From positions 1 through 64,000 of the forward strand of contig NZ_JABMKW010000018.1 of assembly GCF_013204795.1 (NCBI RefSeq): a stretch of DNA of 64,000 nucleotides, read 5' to 3'. Positions 1-8,384 of this stretch are shown here, piece after piece. This stretch comes from Pedobacter panaciterrae (GTDB lineage Bacteria > Bacteroidota > Bacteroidia > Sphingobacteriales > Sphingobacteriaceae). The notes under the pieces were generated by a model. It did no database searches. It saw only the letters and a program-made list of their open reading frames with translations, and was not told the DNA's origin. Each line of letters starts with the position of its first letter. The stretch's first letter is position 1. Both the position numbers and the translations under genes were made by a program.

Positions 1-2296
1 TGCTTAAAGCAGAAACCAATGCACCGAAACGAATTTCTACTCTGTCATAAACAGCACTTGCAGGAATAGTAACTTTTGCTCTATTTCCACTTAGCAATCG
101 AAGGGTTAATAATGACGAATTTAGTGGATATGAAATTACATCTGTAGTTCCATTCATAACCTTTGCGGTTATTCCACCAAGCAGAGATAAATCTAATAAG
201 CCATTTGGATTTTCTATATCTATACGGATACTATCAGTTGCAATACCAGGATTTGCAAAAATCAGACGCTGATAACCGGTTGCCCCTACACCTACCGCCA
301 AATGGAGGCTGGTGAAATTGGTAGTATTCGCGTCAGTAGATGCTTCAGGATTGTCAACTCCGCATAATAAACAGATACCATCTATACCACTTTGCTGTGC
401 TGTTGCTGCATTACAAGGTAAACCTGTTGATATCGGCGTCACGGTTACTTTCACCGCTACTCTTGAAGAACTCACACAACCTGATGCACTTTCAGCCTCT
501 ACATAATAAGTAGTAGTTGCTGCTAAAGCCGGAGTGGTAAAGCTTGGTCCGGTAGCTAATGATGCTCCGCCACTTGCTGCTGCATACCATTTAATGGTAT
601 TGCCCGGGTCGGCCGTTGCTTGAAGTGTGGCTGTTTGCCCTGCACTGATAACTTCATTATTAGTCGTTATTACGGCAAGCGCAACAACAGGACTTACCGA
701 TACATTTACAGCAACCCTTGGACTTACACAAGCTCCAATTACCGATTCAACATAATATATTTTATTAGCAGTTAATGCTGGTGAGTTAAAAGTTGTACTA
801 GTGGCCAGAGCTGTGCCCCCTGTAGAAACATCATACCATTTGTATGTCTGTCCGGGGACAGGCGAATCCACCTGCAGGGTAACCGTACTACCATTACATA
901 TAGGCAATGGCGCTGTTACAACCGGCGGAATCGGATCATTAACAGTTATGCTTACTTCAGTGCGAGGTGATGTATTCGTACAATCGGTTCGCTTAGCCTC
1001 TACATAGAATTTATTTATACCCGTATTTAGATTTGTCGGTGTAAAAGTTGTCCCAGCAGTACCAGTACCCCCGGAAGCCTGGGTATACCATGTATAAGTT
1101 GCGCCCGCCTGTGGGCCATTTATTTTTAAAACGACAGGATCATTAATACAGACAACTGCAGATTTACTAACAACTCCATTTATTTCCGTAGTTGTAGGCA
1201 TTACTCTGCTAACCTCATGTAGATTTATAGAAGCTAAAACACTTAACACTCCTCCTAACCTTAATTGTACTCTGTCAAATTGTGTTGTAGGTGCGAATGT
1301 AATCACTGCGGTATTCCCTCCACCGCTTAGTAATCTCAAATTCAAGAGCCCACCGGATCCCGCGACTACCGCACCTGGAACATTTCCGTTAAATGTTTGA
1401 ATTGAAATAGAATTTAAAAGCTGTGCTTCAATTAATGCAGCAGGTGTCGATACTACCATGCGAACAGAATCTCCGATTACGGAATTTCCTAAAAACACAA
1501 TGGTTTGCTGAGCATAACCCGCAACCCCTACTGATGCATTTAAAACAGACTTTGTTGCTTCACTTCCATCTATTGCATTTTTAGGATCCACTACTGCTCC
1601 AAGCGCAGCAATATTTCCAACGATGCCATGAAGTTCTTCAACTGGAGCATCACATGCTCCGTTTATCGCATCCTTTAAAAAGTATGCATGGTATACATTA
1701 ATATTAGCAGCAACTGCAAGCAATCCACCATTTACCTTAACACGAACTCTATCATAAGCCACACCTGGGGCAGGGACAAAAATCTCTGCCTGATTACCGC
1801 TTGCAAGAAGGTTCAATAATGACGATCCCGCATCTACCGGATTTCCAACCGCAGTAGTGCCATCAAAAGCCTGAACTGTTATCGCCCCTAATGCACTTAC
1901 ACTTAATAGACCTCCAGTTGAAACTTTAACTACAGAACCGGTGGTTGCGGTAGGTAAGTTACCGTTAGGGAAAATAAGTTCCTGATACTGCTGTCCTGCG
2001 ACACCAACACCAACTGAAATAGTTGATGCAGTATTTAAAAAGTCACCAGTTGCATCTATTGCATTTCCTCTATTGTCAACACCACAGATGAGGCAAAGGC
2101 CGAGAGTACCTGTTCTGTCGGCACTAGCATATACACGTTGTTTTGCTTGCGCATACGATTTTGTATTTAATAACGTTATTGCTATAATACTTATAAGAAC
2201 AAGAATAGACTTTTTAAGATTTCCTGGTAGGGTAGATGTCCATTTCATAGGAGAGGGATTGAGATTATCTAATTTACTTGGTACAATTTTACTCAT
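1..2296 (-). CDS. Secreted multidomain Ig-like repeat protein (C-terminus cut by window edge)
   Basis: An open frame runs from an ATG at 2296 leftward off the window (765 codons seen, no stop). The N-terminus has a basic stretch, a hydrophobic segment and a signal-peptidase-like end (SYAQ) near residue 50; M17 is an alternative start. Two kinds of module follow. One is a ~140-residue unit marked by a CGVDN motif, a VGVAGYQ..IF strand and a YDRV.(I/L)R.G ending; it occurs three times (about 2100-1650, 1650-1210 and 410-1), the second copy lacking the cysteines. Between copies two and three are three ~85-residue Ig-like units with the TYTWY / YYVE(A/S) pattern of CHU_C-associated Ig domains. 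Such proteins are usually secreted or surface-anchored adhesins or matrix proteins; a type IX secretion tail would lie beyond the edge. Function unknown. Confidence 0.85.
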   Translation of the reverse strand, partial: MSKIVPSKLDNLNPSPMKWTSTLPGNLKKSILVLISIIAITLLNTKSYAQAKQRVYASADRTGTLGLCLICGVDNRGNAIDATGDFLNTASTISVGVGVAGQQYQELIFPNGNLPTATTGSVVKVSTGGLLSVSALGAITVQAFDGTTAVGNPVDAGSSLLNLLASGNQAEIFVPAPGVAYDRVRVKVNGGLLAVAANINVYHAYFLKDAINGACDAPVEELHGIVGNIAALGAVVDPKNAIDGSEATKSVLNASVGVAGYAQQTIVFLGNSVIGDSVRMVVSTPAALIEAQLLNSISIQTFNGNVPGAVVAGSGGLLNLRLLSGGGNTAVITFAPTTQFDRVQLRLGGVLSVLASINLHEVSRVMPTTTEINGVVSKSAVVCINDPVVLKINGPQAGATYTWYTQASGGTGTAGTTFTPTNLNTGINKFYVEAKRTDCTNTSPRTEVSITVNDPIPPVVTAPLPICNGSTVTLQVDSPVPGQTYKWYDVSTGGTALATSTTFNSPALTANKIYYVESVIGACVSPRVAVNVSVSPVVALAVITTNNEVISAGQTATLQATADPGNTIKWYAAASGGASLATGPSFTTPALAATTTYYVEAESASGCVSSSRVAVKVTVTPISTGLPCNAATAQQSGIDGICLLCGVDNPEASTDANTTNFTSLHLAVGVGATGYQRLIFANPGIATDSIRIDIENPNGLLDLSLLGGITAKVMNGTTDVISYPLNSSLLTLRLLSGNRAKVTIPASAVYDRVEIRFGALVSALS

Positions 2297-2546
2297 AGAT
2301 TAGATCGTAAACCACGTTCGAATTGTTCATTTAAGGCCCCAAAACCCTTATTTGTCATTCATTTTGTTCATTTTTGAATAAAAAAAACAAGCAAACCCAA
2401 GGTCAAACAATTAACGCTCTGTAAAACAGATGATTACAAAATAAATTCATTGACGTTCATTTTTTATCCACGGAAGAAATATTCATTGTTCCTACATAAA
2501 CCATTATATTCGTTTCGTTCAAGAATTTGACGCTCAATTATAATGT

Positions 2547-5081
2547 ATGGATGAAACATTTATCTTAAACGAACTCAAAAGCTTAATTCTATCCAAAACA
2601 GGAATTCGAACCATCACACCTGCAGATTGTAAAAGAATTTCAATTGAGATCAGCAAGACATTGAACAAGAATGTTAGTGAAACAACCATTAAGAGGCTGT
2701 TCGGCTTTGCTATGGTTAAACACAACTTCTCCAAATTTACCTTAACTACACTATCAGAGTATGTTAATGAAGAATATGCTGAAATCGGAAATAGCTCATT
2801 AAACCTCAGCAAGCAAACTTCCCTTCGTACATGGAAAGAAATTCACGATAAGGCGACCAAAGTAACCGACTTCACACTCAAAAGTGTAAGGAATCGTTCT
2901 GGAATGCCATATGAATTGACAATAGGAAGAAAATTTGCCGAACACGATTTTGAAGATTTCTTTAAGAATAACTACAGCTTCACTTGTTTTATTTCCCAAC
3001 CTGGCTATGGCAGAACTATTTTACTCAGCCACCTGGCCGAAAAATTTCTTACCAGTGATCTTCCGGAGTACAAAGACTCTACCCTGCTTTTCATTACAGC
3101 CTATAGTTTTTTTAACAAAGACCATATATCTCCAAATTTTGAAGATCAATTAAAGTTGCAATTGGGAATTCATCCTAAGGATAGTCTAGTTAGCTACATT
3201 AAGCAAAATTATAATGCCTCAGGGGGGAAATTCGTAATCTTTCTTGATGGCTTTTCGGAATTAGTGGTCAAGGCCGATCTTAAAAAACAGCTGTTCGAAA
3301 GCATCATTAATTTTATATGCAATATTGAAGATAATGAATGTATTAAATTGGTGATGAGTATGAGATCCACCACTTGGATCAAATTTTATGATCGCATAAG
3401 GCATTCCGCATACTTAAAAACGAAGTGGTTTCCTGGAAATTACTTTAATGTTAACGACGTTTCAAATGTACCTCCGCTTACAGAAAAAGAAGTTGATTTA
3501 ATTCTAACAAAAATTAACAAAATCGATCCGAAAGGAATCAATTCAAAACTTAAGGCTCAATTAAAATTTCCATTTCATATTCAGCTCTATTACCAGTTAA
3601 AAGAGGAAGATCCTTACTTTAACTATTCTACAAATATCACTTTCTATGAGTTAATATCTCGTTTTATTCAAGACAAGATATACAGATCGAATTATTATAC
3701 TGAAAAAATCCTTTTCCTAAAGAAAATAATTCAGTTAACAGATTATGGGAAAAAAGGCAATTCTGTACCAAAAGATGACCTTATAAGTGAATTGTCGGCA
3801 TTCAAAAATGCATACATGGAACTCTTATCGGAGGGAATACTCATGGAAGAAAAAAGCCAGCAAGAATTCCACCCACGGGAATACGTTCGTTTTATTCATC
3901 CTCATATTTTTGAGTATTTTCTATTCATTGAACTTTTAGAAAAATTTCATCTAAAGGTAGACAGTTCTTTCTTTGATTACATTAAAGAGGAATATAAGCA
4001 TACCAATGCCAGGTTCCAGCTCCTGCAGTGGACGATCAGATTTATTATAAGAATTGGCGATTTTAAGTCTTTAACTAACATTTTTAATCTTGAGCTCAAT
4101 AACTACGAAAAGAATTATCTAATCCTTTTTATTGCCGAGAATTTAGAATACCGGAATAAATACAGTCCTGAAACTATCAAATTATTAAGAGAGCATCAGC
4201 TTCATGATATCATAATCAAAGAGCTCATCAACTTTGATTTTATAGACTCTTGCTATAAAGAAGCAATAACAGTCCTTATCAAAGTAGTTGATACAAATGA
4301 AAATCTATTAGTATATCATTCTTTATTGGCCTTCTTCGATATTTTAAGCTTAGATACGAAACTTATTAAGGAAAGAATCGAAATATTAGCTCAATTTAAG
4401 AGTGCCAAATGGCTAATAGCTCCTCATAATATTATTTCTATGATTCATGCAAAAATCATGGGTGTATCTTCTTCTCAGGAGGAACTAACTTTCAATGATA
4501 TTGAAGCACTGATTTTAATGCAAGACCCTAATGATGTAAGTCCTCAACAAGCCATTTCTTATTTACTCATTATTATTTTAGATCAGCTTTTTGAAGAAAA
4601 CGCGAGCACACAGCACCTTATTAATGCAATTTCCACTCAGCATGCTAAAGCCCTTTCGAAAAGAGCACCTATGGCAATTTTTTTAATGGCAATTTTTGCC
4701 CTTGTGAGCTCAAGAATAAATCCTGATAAAAAAACGGATAGATTAGAATCGATTCTAGTTTCATTAGCAGATAATAAATCCAGATTTAGGATCACAAAAT
4801 ATACCGAATCAATCATCAAATTAACGCAAGCTTATCAAGCTAAAAACAGAAGAGAGTACACAATGGCTTTCAATTACTGTAATGAATGTTTGGAGCTTTT
4901 TAAGAGAAATCAGCTGAACATGAATTCCTTAAGTGTATACAATCTTATTATTGAGATTTTTACTGCGCTTAAAGATCCTGTAAAAGTTAACGAATATAAA
5001 TACGAACGTCTCTGCTTTATGGAAGATAATAGTATATCTCACCATTTATTCGTTTTGCCAAATGAAACAAAAAGATTTTAG
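2547..5081 (+). CDS. STAND/NACHT-like P-loop protein with Bacteroidota N-terminal helical module
   Basis: 844 aa, no signal peptide or clear membrane segment, so cytoplasmic. Residues 1-75 match a module common at the front of Bacteroidota proteins (pattern SETTIKRLFGF, then a TLTTLSEYV helix), possibly DNA- or protein-binding. Residues ~145-280 look like a P-loop NTPase: PGYGRT at 152-157 (Walker A position, but Arg where Lys is expected), FVIFLDGFSE at 229-238 (Walker B) and VMSMRSTTW at 269-277 (sensor-like). The remaining ~550 residues are predicted helical and could be a repeat or effector region; I recognise no catalytic motif there. It is divergent from the secreted repeat protein across 250 bp. 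STAND proteins act as signal switches, including in defence, but this function is not shown here. Confidence 0.8.
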   Translation: MDETFILNELKSLILSKTGIRTITPADCKRISIEISKTLNKNVSETTIKRLFGFAMVKHNFSKFTLTTLSEYVNEEYAEIGNSSLNLSKQTSLRTWKEIHDKATKVTDFTLKSVRNRSGMPYELTIGRKFAEHDFEDFFKNNYSFTCFISQPGYGRTILLSHLAEKFLTSDLPEYKDSTLLFITAYSFFNKDHISPNFEDQLKLQLGIHPKDSLVSYIKQNYNASGGKFVIFLDGFSELVVKADLKKQLFESIINFICNIEDNECIKLVMSMRSTTWIKFYDRIRHSAYLKTKWFPGNYFNVNDVSNVPPLTEKEVDLILTKINKIDPKGINSKLKAQLKFPFHIQLYYQLKEEDPYFNYSTNITFYELISRFIQDKIYRSNYYTEKILFLKKIIQLTDYGKKGNSVPKDDLISELSAFKNAYMELLSEGILMEEKSQQEFHPREYVRFIHPHIFEYFLFIELLEKFHLKVDSSFFDYIKEEYKHTNARFQLLQWTIRFIIRIGDFKSLTNIFNLELNNYEKNYLILFIAENLEYRNKYSPETIKLLREHQLHDIIIKELINFDFIDSCYKEAITVLIKVVDTNENLLVYHSLLAFFDILSLDTKLIKERIEILAQFKSAKWLIAPHNIISMIHAKIMGVSSSQEELTFNDIEALILMQDPNDVSPQQAISYLLIIILDQLFEENASTQHLINAISTQHAKALSKRAPMAIFLMAIFALVSSRINPDKKTDRLESILVSLADNKSRFRITKYTESIIKLTQAYQAKNRREYTMAFNYCNECLELFKRNQLNMNSLSVYNLIIEIFTALKDPVKVNEYKYERLCFMEDNSISHHLFVLPNETKRF

Positions 5082-5083
5082 AA

Positions 5084-5117
5084 ATGCTACCAATCAGTAA
5101 TTAAAGACTGGTAGCAT
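5084..5117. terminator. Bidirectional hairpin between convergent genes
   Basis: A 9-bp stem (ATGCTACCA / TGGTAGCAT) follows the stop of the STAND-like gene by 2 nt, with a T-rich tract downstream on the plus strand. It lies 9 nt beyond the end of the convergent protease gene, so it can serve both. Confidence 0.7.
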
Positions 5118-5126
5118 CTTCTTATA

Positions 5127-6725
5127 TTATTTTTTATATTCAGAGGCAAGTTTTAATGCATTATATGCATTCACTATCCCCCCTGTAACACAAAGGTCTG
5201 AGAACGGTACGGTTTTGGTCGTATCATCATTATCCTTAATCGTAACGTTTTGTTCTACCTTAACAACTGATTTCATGATGATATCTTTGACCTCAATTGC
5301 GGTTAATTTAGGATAGTACGAACGAATTAACCCAGCTAAACCAGCCACTACTGGAGAAGCCATACTTGTCCCATTTAGTTTTTCATATTTAGAACCAGGT
5401 ACAGTAGAGTTTATATTTACTCCTGGAGCAAAAACATCAACCGTATTTTTTCCGTAATTCGAAAAACTAGCTTTTATGGTTTCATCATTTGCTGGTCCAG
5501 ATGCTCCTACTGTAATCCATGAGGTGGCTGTTCCTCCATTTTCGTAATTTGGATTTGGATAATTTTTAGCTACTTCCAGATTTTCATTATCATTGCCCGC
5601 TGCATGTACAATTAGAACGTCCTTAGAAACGGCATACTTAACGGCTTCATCAACAATTGCCTTATCCCATGAATAAGATTTACCAAAGCTCATATTTATA
5701 ACTTTCGCTCCATTGTCCGCCGCATAACGGATTGAATTTGCAACATCTTTATCGCGCTCGTCTCCATTTGGAGTACTACGAACAGCCATAATTGCTACAT
5801 TATCGGCTATACCGTCAATACCTAAATCATTATTTCTAACCGCACCAATAATACCCGCAACGTGAGATCCATGTCTGGCGTCTGGTCCAGCTACGTCATT
5901 ATTCCCATAGAACTTCTCCTTGCTATTATTAGGATCATCACCAACTATAGATCTTGGATCATAATCAAGATTTAAATTATAATCAACCTGCGATTTAAAA
6001 TGTTCATAACCTGCCAATATCTGAGCATTATAAAATTCCTCGAAGGTCGTATCTTTTAGTTGTTGCAATAATATTCTCTGAATGTTTGTTTCGATATCAG
6101 AAGAGGGTTTAAAGGCTTGAATATCTTCAATAGTAGGCTTATCTTTCCCTAACTTCTTTACTAAATCATCAATGGCAGATTTAATAGCCGAATAATTCTC
6201 TAATCCTTCCTTTGCTTCAGCTAACTCTTTGTCAAGTTCTGCTTTATTCTTCTGATATGCTTCAAAAGCAGTTAGATCACTTGCGGGAACTGAAGTTGCA
6301 TCTGCTTTACCAAATTTAGCACTATCTCTTCGCACCAATCTGGTCAACTCTAATGTTTCATAGTTGATTGATCCCTTGTTAGAGCCTAAAAAGTTCCAGC
6401 CATTTATATCATCAACGTAACCGTTCTTATCGTCATCCTTGCCATTACCGGCCTTTTCCTTTTTATTTATCCAGATTACTGATTTCAGATCCTCGTGATT
6501 AATATCAACCCCACCATCTAAAACAGCAACAATTACTTTTGTAGATTTCTTACCTTTCAATAATTCCGTATATGCCCTTTGCGTACTAATTCCAAATGTA
6601 GAATCTGCTTTAAGATCCAGGTTTTGCCAATTGGGCTTTTGAGCGAACGACATAAAAGGAATAATCATCAATAAAGACATTCCAAGCATCCGACTAGAAA
6701 AATTACTCATGTTCTTTTTAATCAT
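5127..6725 (-). CDS. S8 family (subtilisin-like) serine peptidase, secreted
   Basis: 532 aa with an N-terminal signal peptide ending near MSFAQ (residue 29). The subtilase catalytic residues are all present: Asp70 in VLDGGVD, His285 in RHGSHVAG, oxyanion Asn378 in AAGND and Ser454 in NGTSMASP. About 215 residues separate Asp and His, far more than in subtilisin. The insert (roughly 120-260) is rich in Lys/Glu helices and could be an activity-controlling insertion. No C-terminal sorting domain is seen; the protein ends just after the catalytic domain. Two possible ATGs lie close together (residues 1 and 6). An octamer TAACTTTG at 6743-6750 (complement) could be the -7 box. Expected to degrade proteins in the periplasm or outside the cell. 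Confidence 0.93.
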   Translation of the reverse strand: MIKKNMSNFSSRMLGMSLLMIIPFMSFAQKPNWQNLDLKADSTFGISTQRAYTELLKGKKSTKVIVAVLDGGVDINHEDLKSVIWINKKEKAGNGKDDDKNGYVDDINGWNFLGSNKGSINYETLELTRLVRRDSAKFGKADATSVPASDLTAFEAYQKNKAELDKELAEAKEGLENYSAIKSAIDDLVKKLGKDKPTIEDIQAFKPSSDIETNIQRILLQQLKDTTFEEFYNAQILAGYEHFKSQVDYNLNLDYDPRSIVGDDPNNSKEKFYGNNDVAGPDARHGSHVAGIIGAVRNNDLGIDGIADNVAIMAVRSTPNGDERDKDVANSIRYAADNGAKVINMSFGKSYSWDKAIVDEAVKYAVSKDVLIVHAAGNDNENLEVAKNYPNPNYENGGTATSWITVGASGPANDETIKASFSNYGKNTVDVFAPGVNINSTVPGSKYEKLNGTSMASPVVAGLAGLIRSYYPKLTAIEVKDIIMKSVVKVEQNVTIKDNDDTTKTVPFSDLCVTGGIVNAYNALKLASEYKK

Positions 6726-6807
6726 ATATATAAGTTTTAAAACAAAGTTAATTAAATAAAAGTTCAGGGTATTAATAACAAATGTGTGATTATCACCCGA
6801 TATAACG

Positions 6808-6838
6808 AGAAAACCAGATATTTCATATCTGGTTTTCT
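6808..6838 (-). terminator. Perfect 13-bp hairpin downstream of the Rrf2 gene
   Basis: Arms at 6808-6820 and 6826-6838 are exact inverted repeats with a 5-nt loop; the stem ends in AAAA/TTTT. It lies 86 nt past the Rrf2 stop codon and upstream of the protease promoter region, so it probably ends the Rrf2 transcript. Confidence 0.65.
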
Positions 6839-6924
6839 AAAATAACAAAAGCAAAATGTATTCCAATCTTAAGAGAATACTATAATTGAATCGTCATTTC
6901 ATAAAATTATTTAATCGACATGAT

Positions 6925-7362
6925 TTAAGAAACAATGTTTTCGTCAGTCTCTCGAGCGATCACATCAGCTATGGAAGTCTGTGCCAATACGTTCAATGTG
7001 GCATTTCTTACATCTATAAATGTTTTTCTAATACCACAAGTTACTTCATCATGGCACTCATCACATTTGCGATAAAACTTCAAACTTGCACATGGCACCA
7101 TTGCTATTGGTCCATCAGTAATGCGCAGGATATCAGCAAGAAATATATCTTGGGGGTCTTTATTTAAACTGTAGCCACCTCCGGCACCTTTTTTACTATA
7201 AAGGTATCCTGCATTACGCATATCTAACAGGATCTGTTCCAAAAATTTTCTCGGAATCATTTCCTGTTCAGCTAATCTGACTATTTGCATTGGAGGGTTA
7301 CCGGTGTTCTTACCAAGAGCAACCAGTGCTTTTATCGCATATTTCGTTTTCTTAGACAGCAT
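6925..7362 (-). CDS. Rrf2 family transcriptional regulator
   Basis: 145 aa. The N-terminal winged-helix reads as Rrf2: LSKKTKYAIKAL, then PRKFLEQILLDMRNAGYL and KKGAGGGYSL (the wing). Four cysteines follow at 91, 100, 103 and 109 in a C-x8-C-x2-C-x5-C pattern, which suggests a metal, Fe-S or redox switch; this spacing differs from the three-Cys pattern of IscR. The gene is monocistronic, with an upstream promoter holding a palindrome between its two elements, which suggests autoregulation. No Isc/Suf or nitric-oxide gene is adjacent to reveal the signal. Confidence 0.92.
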   Translation of the reverse strand: MLSKKTKYAIKALVALGKNTGNPPMQIVRLAEQEMIPRKFLEQILLDMRNAGYLYSKKGAGGGYSLNKDPQDIFLADILRITDGPIAMVPCASLKFYRKCDECHDEVTCGIRKTFIDVRNATLNVLAQTSIADVIARETDENIVS

Positions 7363-7404
7363 ATAACAAAGCTAAGAAAAGATATAAGTATAGTAAAGCT
7401 TCAT

Positions 7405-7434
7405 CAAAGATAATTTAACTAAATAGTTAACAAA
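7405..7434 (-). promoter_or_regulatory. Rrf2 gene promoter with operator palindrome in the spacer
   Basis: On the minus strand TTTG (7431-7434) is followed after 18 nt by TATCTTTG (7405-7412), a good fit to the Bacteroidota TTTG...TAnnTTTG promoter. The spacer is almost filled by an inverted repeat, TTAACTA-AA-TAGTTAA (7415-7430). A second octamer TAGCTTTG at 7367-7374 lies only 5 nt from the ATG. Binding at the palindrome would block RNA polymerase. Confidence 0.6.
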
Positions 7435-7628
7435 TTGTGTTTTTATAGTATAATCTATGGTTTTTGCCGAACATTATTTTAAGTCCTGCCTGCTGATTCC
7501 CTAAGGAATAATCATTTGTCATTCAGGTAAACTAACGGCAAAGCCAACAAAGGTCTATGGAAAGCAATAAATTCATTAAATCTAAAATCTGCACGCTGTT
7601 TTAATGACGCCTATTAAAACAAAACACA

Positions 7629-7664
7629 TTTCTAAATTTTCAATATAGATTGAAAATTTAGAAA
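7629..7664 (-). terminator. AT-rich 16-bp hairpin ending the GbsR/MarR gene
   Basis: Perfect 16-bp inverted repeat (7629-7644 and 7649-7664) with a 4-nt loop, starting 2 nt after the stop codon at 7667. Only two G-C pair types occur in the stem, so it is long but weak per base pair. The rest of the 7435-7628 gap shows no gene. Confidence 0.6.
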
Positions 7665-7666
7665 AT

Positions 7667-8179
7667 CTATTTGAATATTTTAAAAATAGACCCCCAGAAC
7701 CAACTCTCCTCCGCCTTTAACATTGTTTCCAGAGTCTTATTTACATTTTTTGCGAGTTTATTTATATCCTTTACTGAACTTCTAAATGTCTTATAATTTC
7801 GATCCTTATCATCGCCCTTCACTTCAGATAACTCGTTTAAAAGTTTAATTATAGGATCCAACTCACGCTTTTTTCTTTCTTTAGCCACTTGCCTGGCAAT
7901 GTTCCATGTATCCTTGTCTGCATAAAAATATTCTTTACGTTCACCAGATTTATGCTGTTTCTCTACAAGCCCCCATCCAATTAAATCTCTTAAATTCATA
8001 TTGGTATTTCCTCTGGAGATAGTAAGTTCTTCCATAATCTCTTCAGTGGTTAATGCTTCAGGTGAAATAAGAAGTAAAGCATGAATCTGAGCCATAGTCC
8101 TATTAATCCCCCATTCAGAGCCCAATTTACCCCAGGCTTCAATAAATTTCAATCTTCCTTCTGATAATTCCATACTCAA
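7667..8179 (-). CDS. GbsR/MarR family transcriptional regulator
   Basis: 170 aa. Residues ~8-100 form a winged helix of the GbsR type: FIEAWGKLGSEWGINRTMAQIHALLL, then the recognition region TTEEIMEELTISRGNTNMNLRDLIGWGLV and a basic wing. The C-terminal ~60 residues are charged helices, probably for dimerisation. GbsR relatives control osmoprotectant or membrane-transport genes, but no such target is adjacent, so the ligand is unknown. It is divergent from the sigma-54 response regulator. Confidence 0.88.
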   Translation of the reverse strand: MSMELSEGRLKFIEAWGKLGSEWGINRTMAQIHALLLISPEALTTEEIMEELTISRGNTNMNLRDLIGWGLVEKQHKSGERKEYFYADKDTWNIARQVAKERKKRELDPIIKLLNELSEVKGDDKDRNYKTFRSSVKDINKLAKNVNKTLETMLKAEESWFWGSIFKIFK

Positions 8180-8384
8180 AAATAGATTTAAATATCAAAA
8201 GTTCAAAAATTACTGAAAGTTTAAATAACCACAAAAACAAACCACCTTTCTTCTTAAAATATCAACTTATAGATTAAAACGAGAGTTAGGTCGCAAAAAG
8301 TCAACTGTTAGCAATTTGTGTCGAATAAAAGCCAAATTTCGTCTGGCTTTTGTATTTTTGCTAATATTTACCTGCTTAATCCCT

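Noticed and set aside
312..1007. Plus-strand short open frames at the left edge
   Set aside because: They are antisense to the long minus-strand secreted protein, which has a signal peptide and repeat structure; the short frames resemble no family.
2547..5081. Calling the STAND-like gene an antiphage system
   Set aside because: No nuclease, TIR, toxin or other effector motif and no defence neighbours are visible; only the NTPase-like core supports the idea.
8316..8384. N-terminal extension of the sigma-54 regulator
   Set aside because: The 23 extra residues are hydrophobic and precede a receiver domain that normally starts at the chosen Met; a -7 box lies within this stretch.
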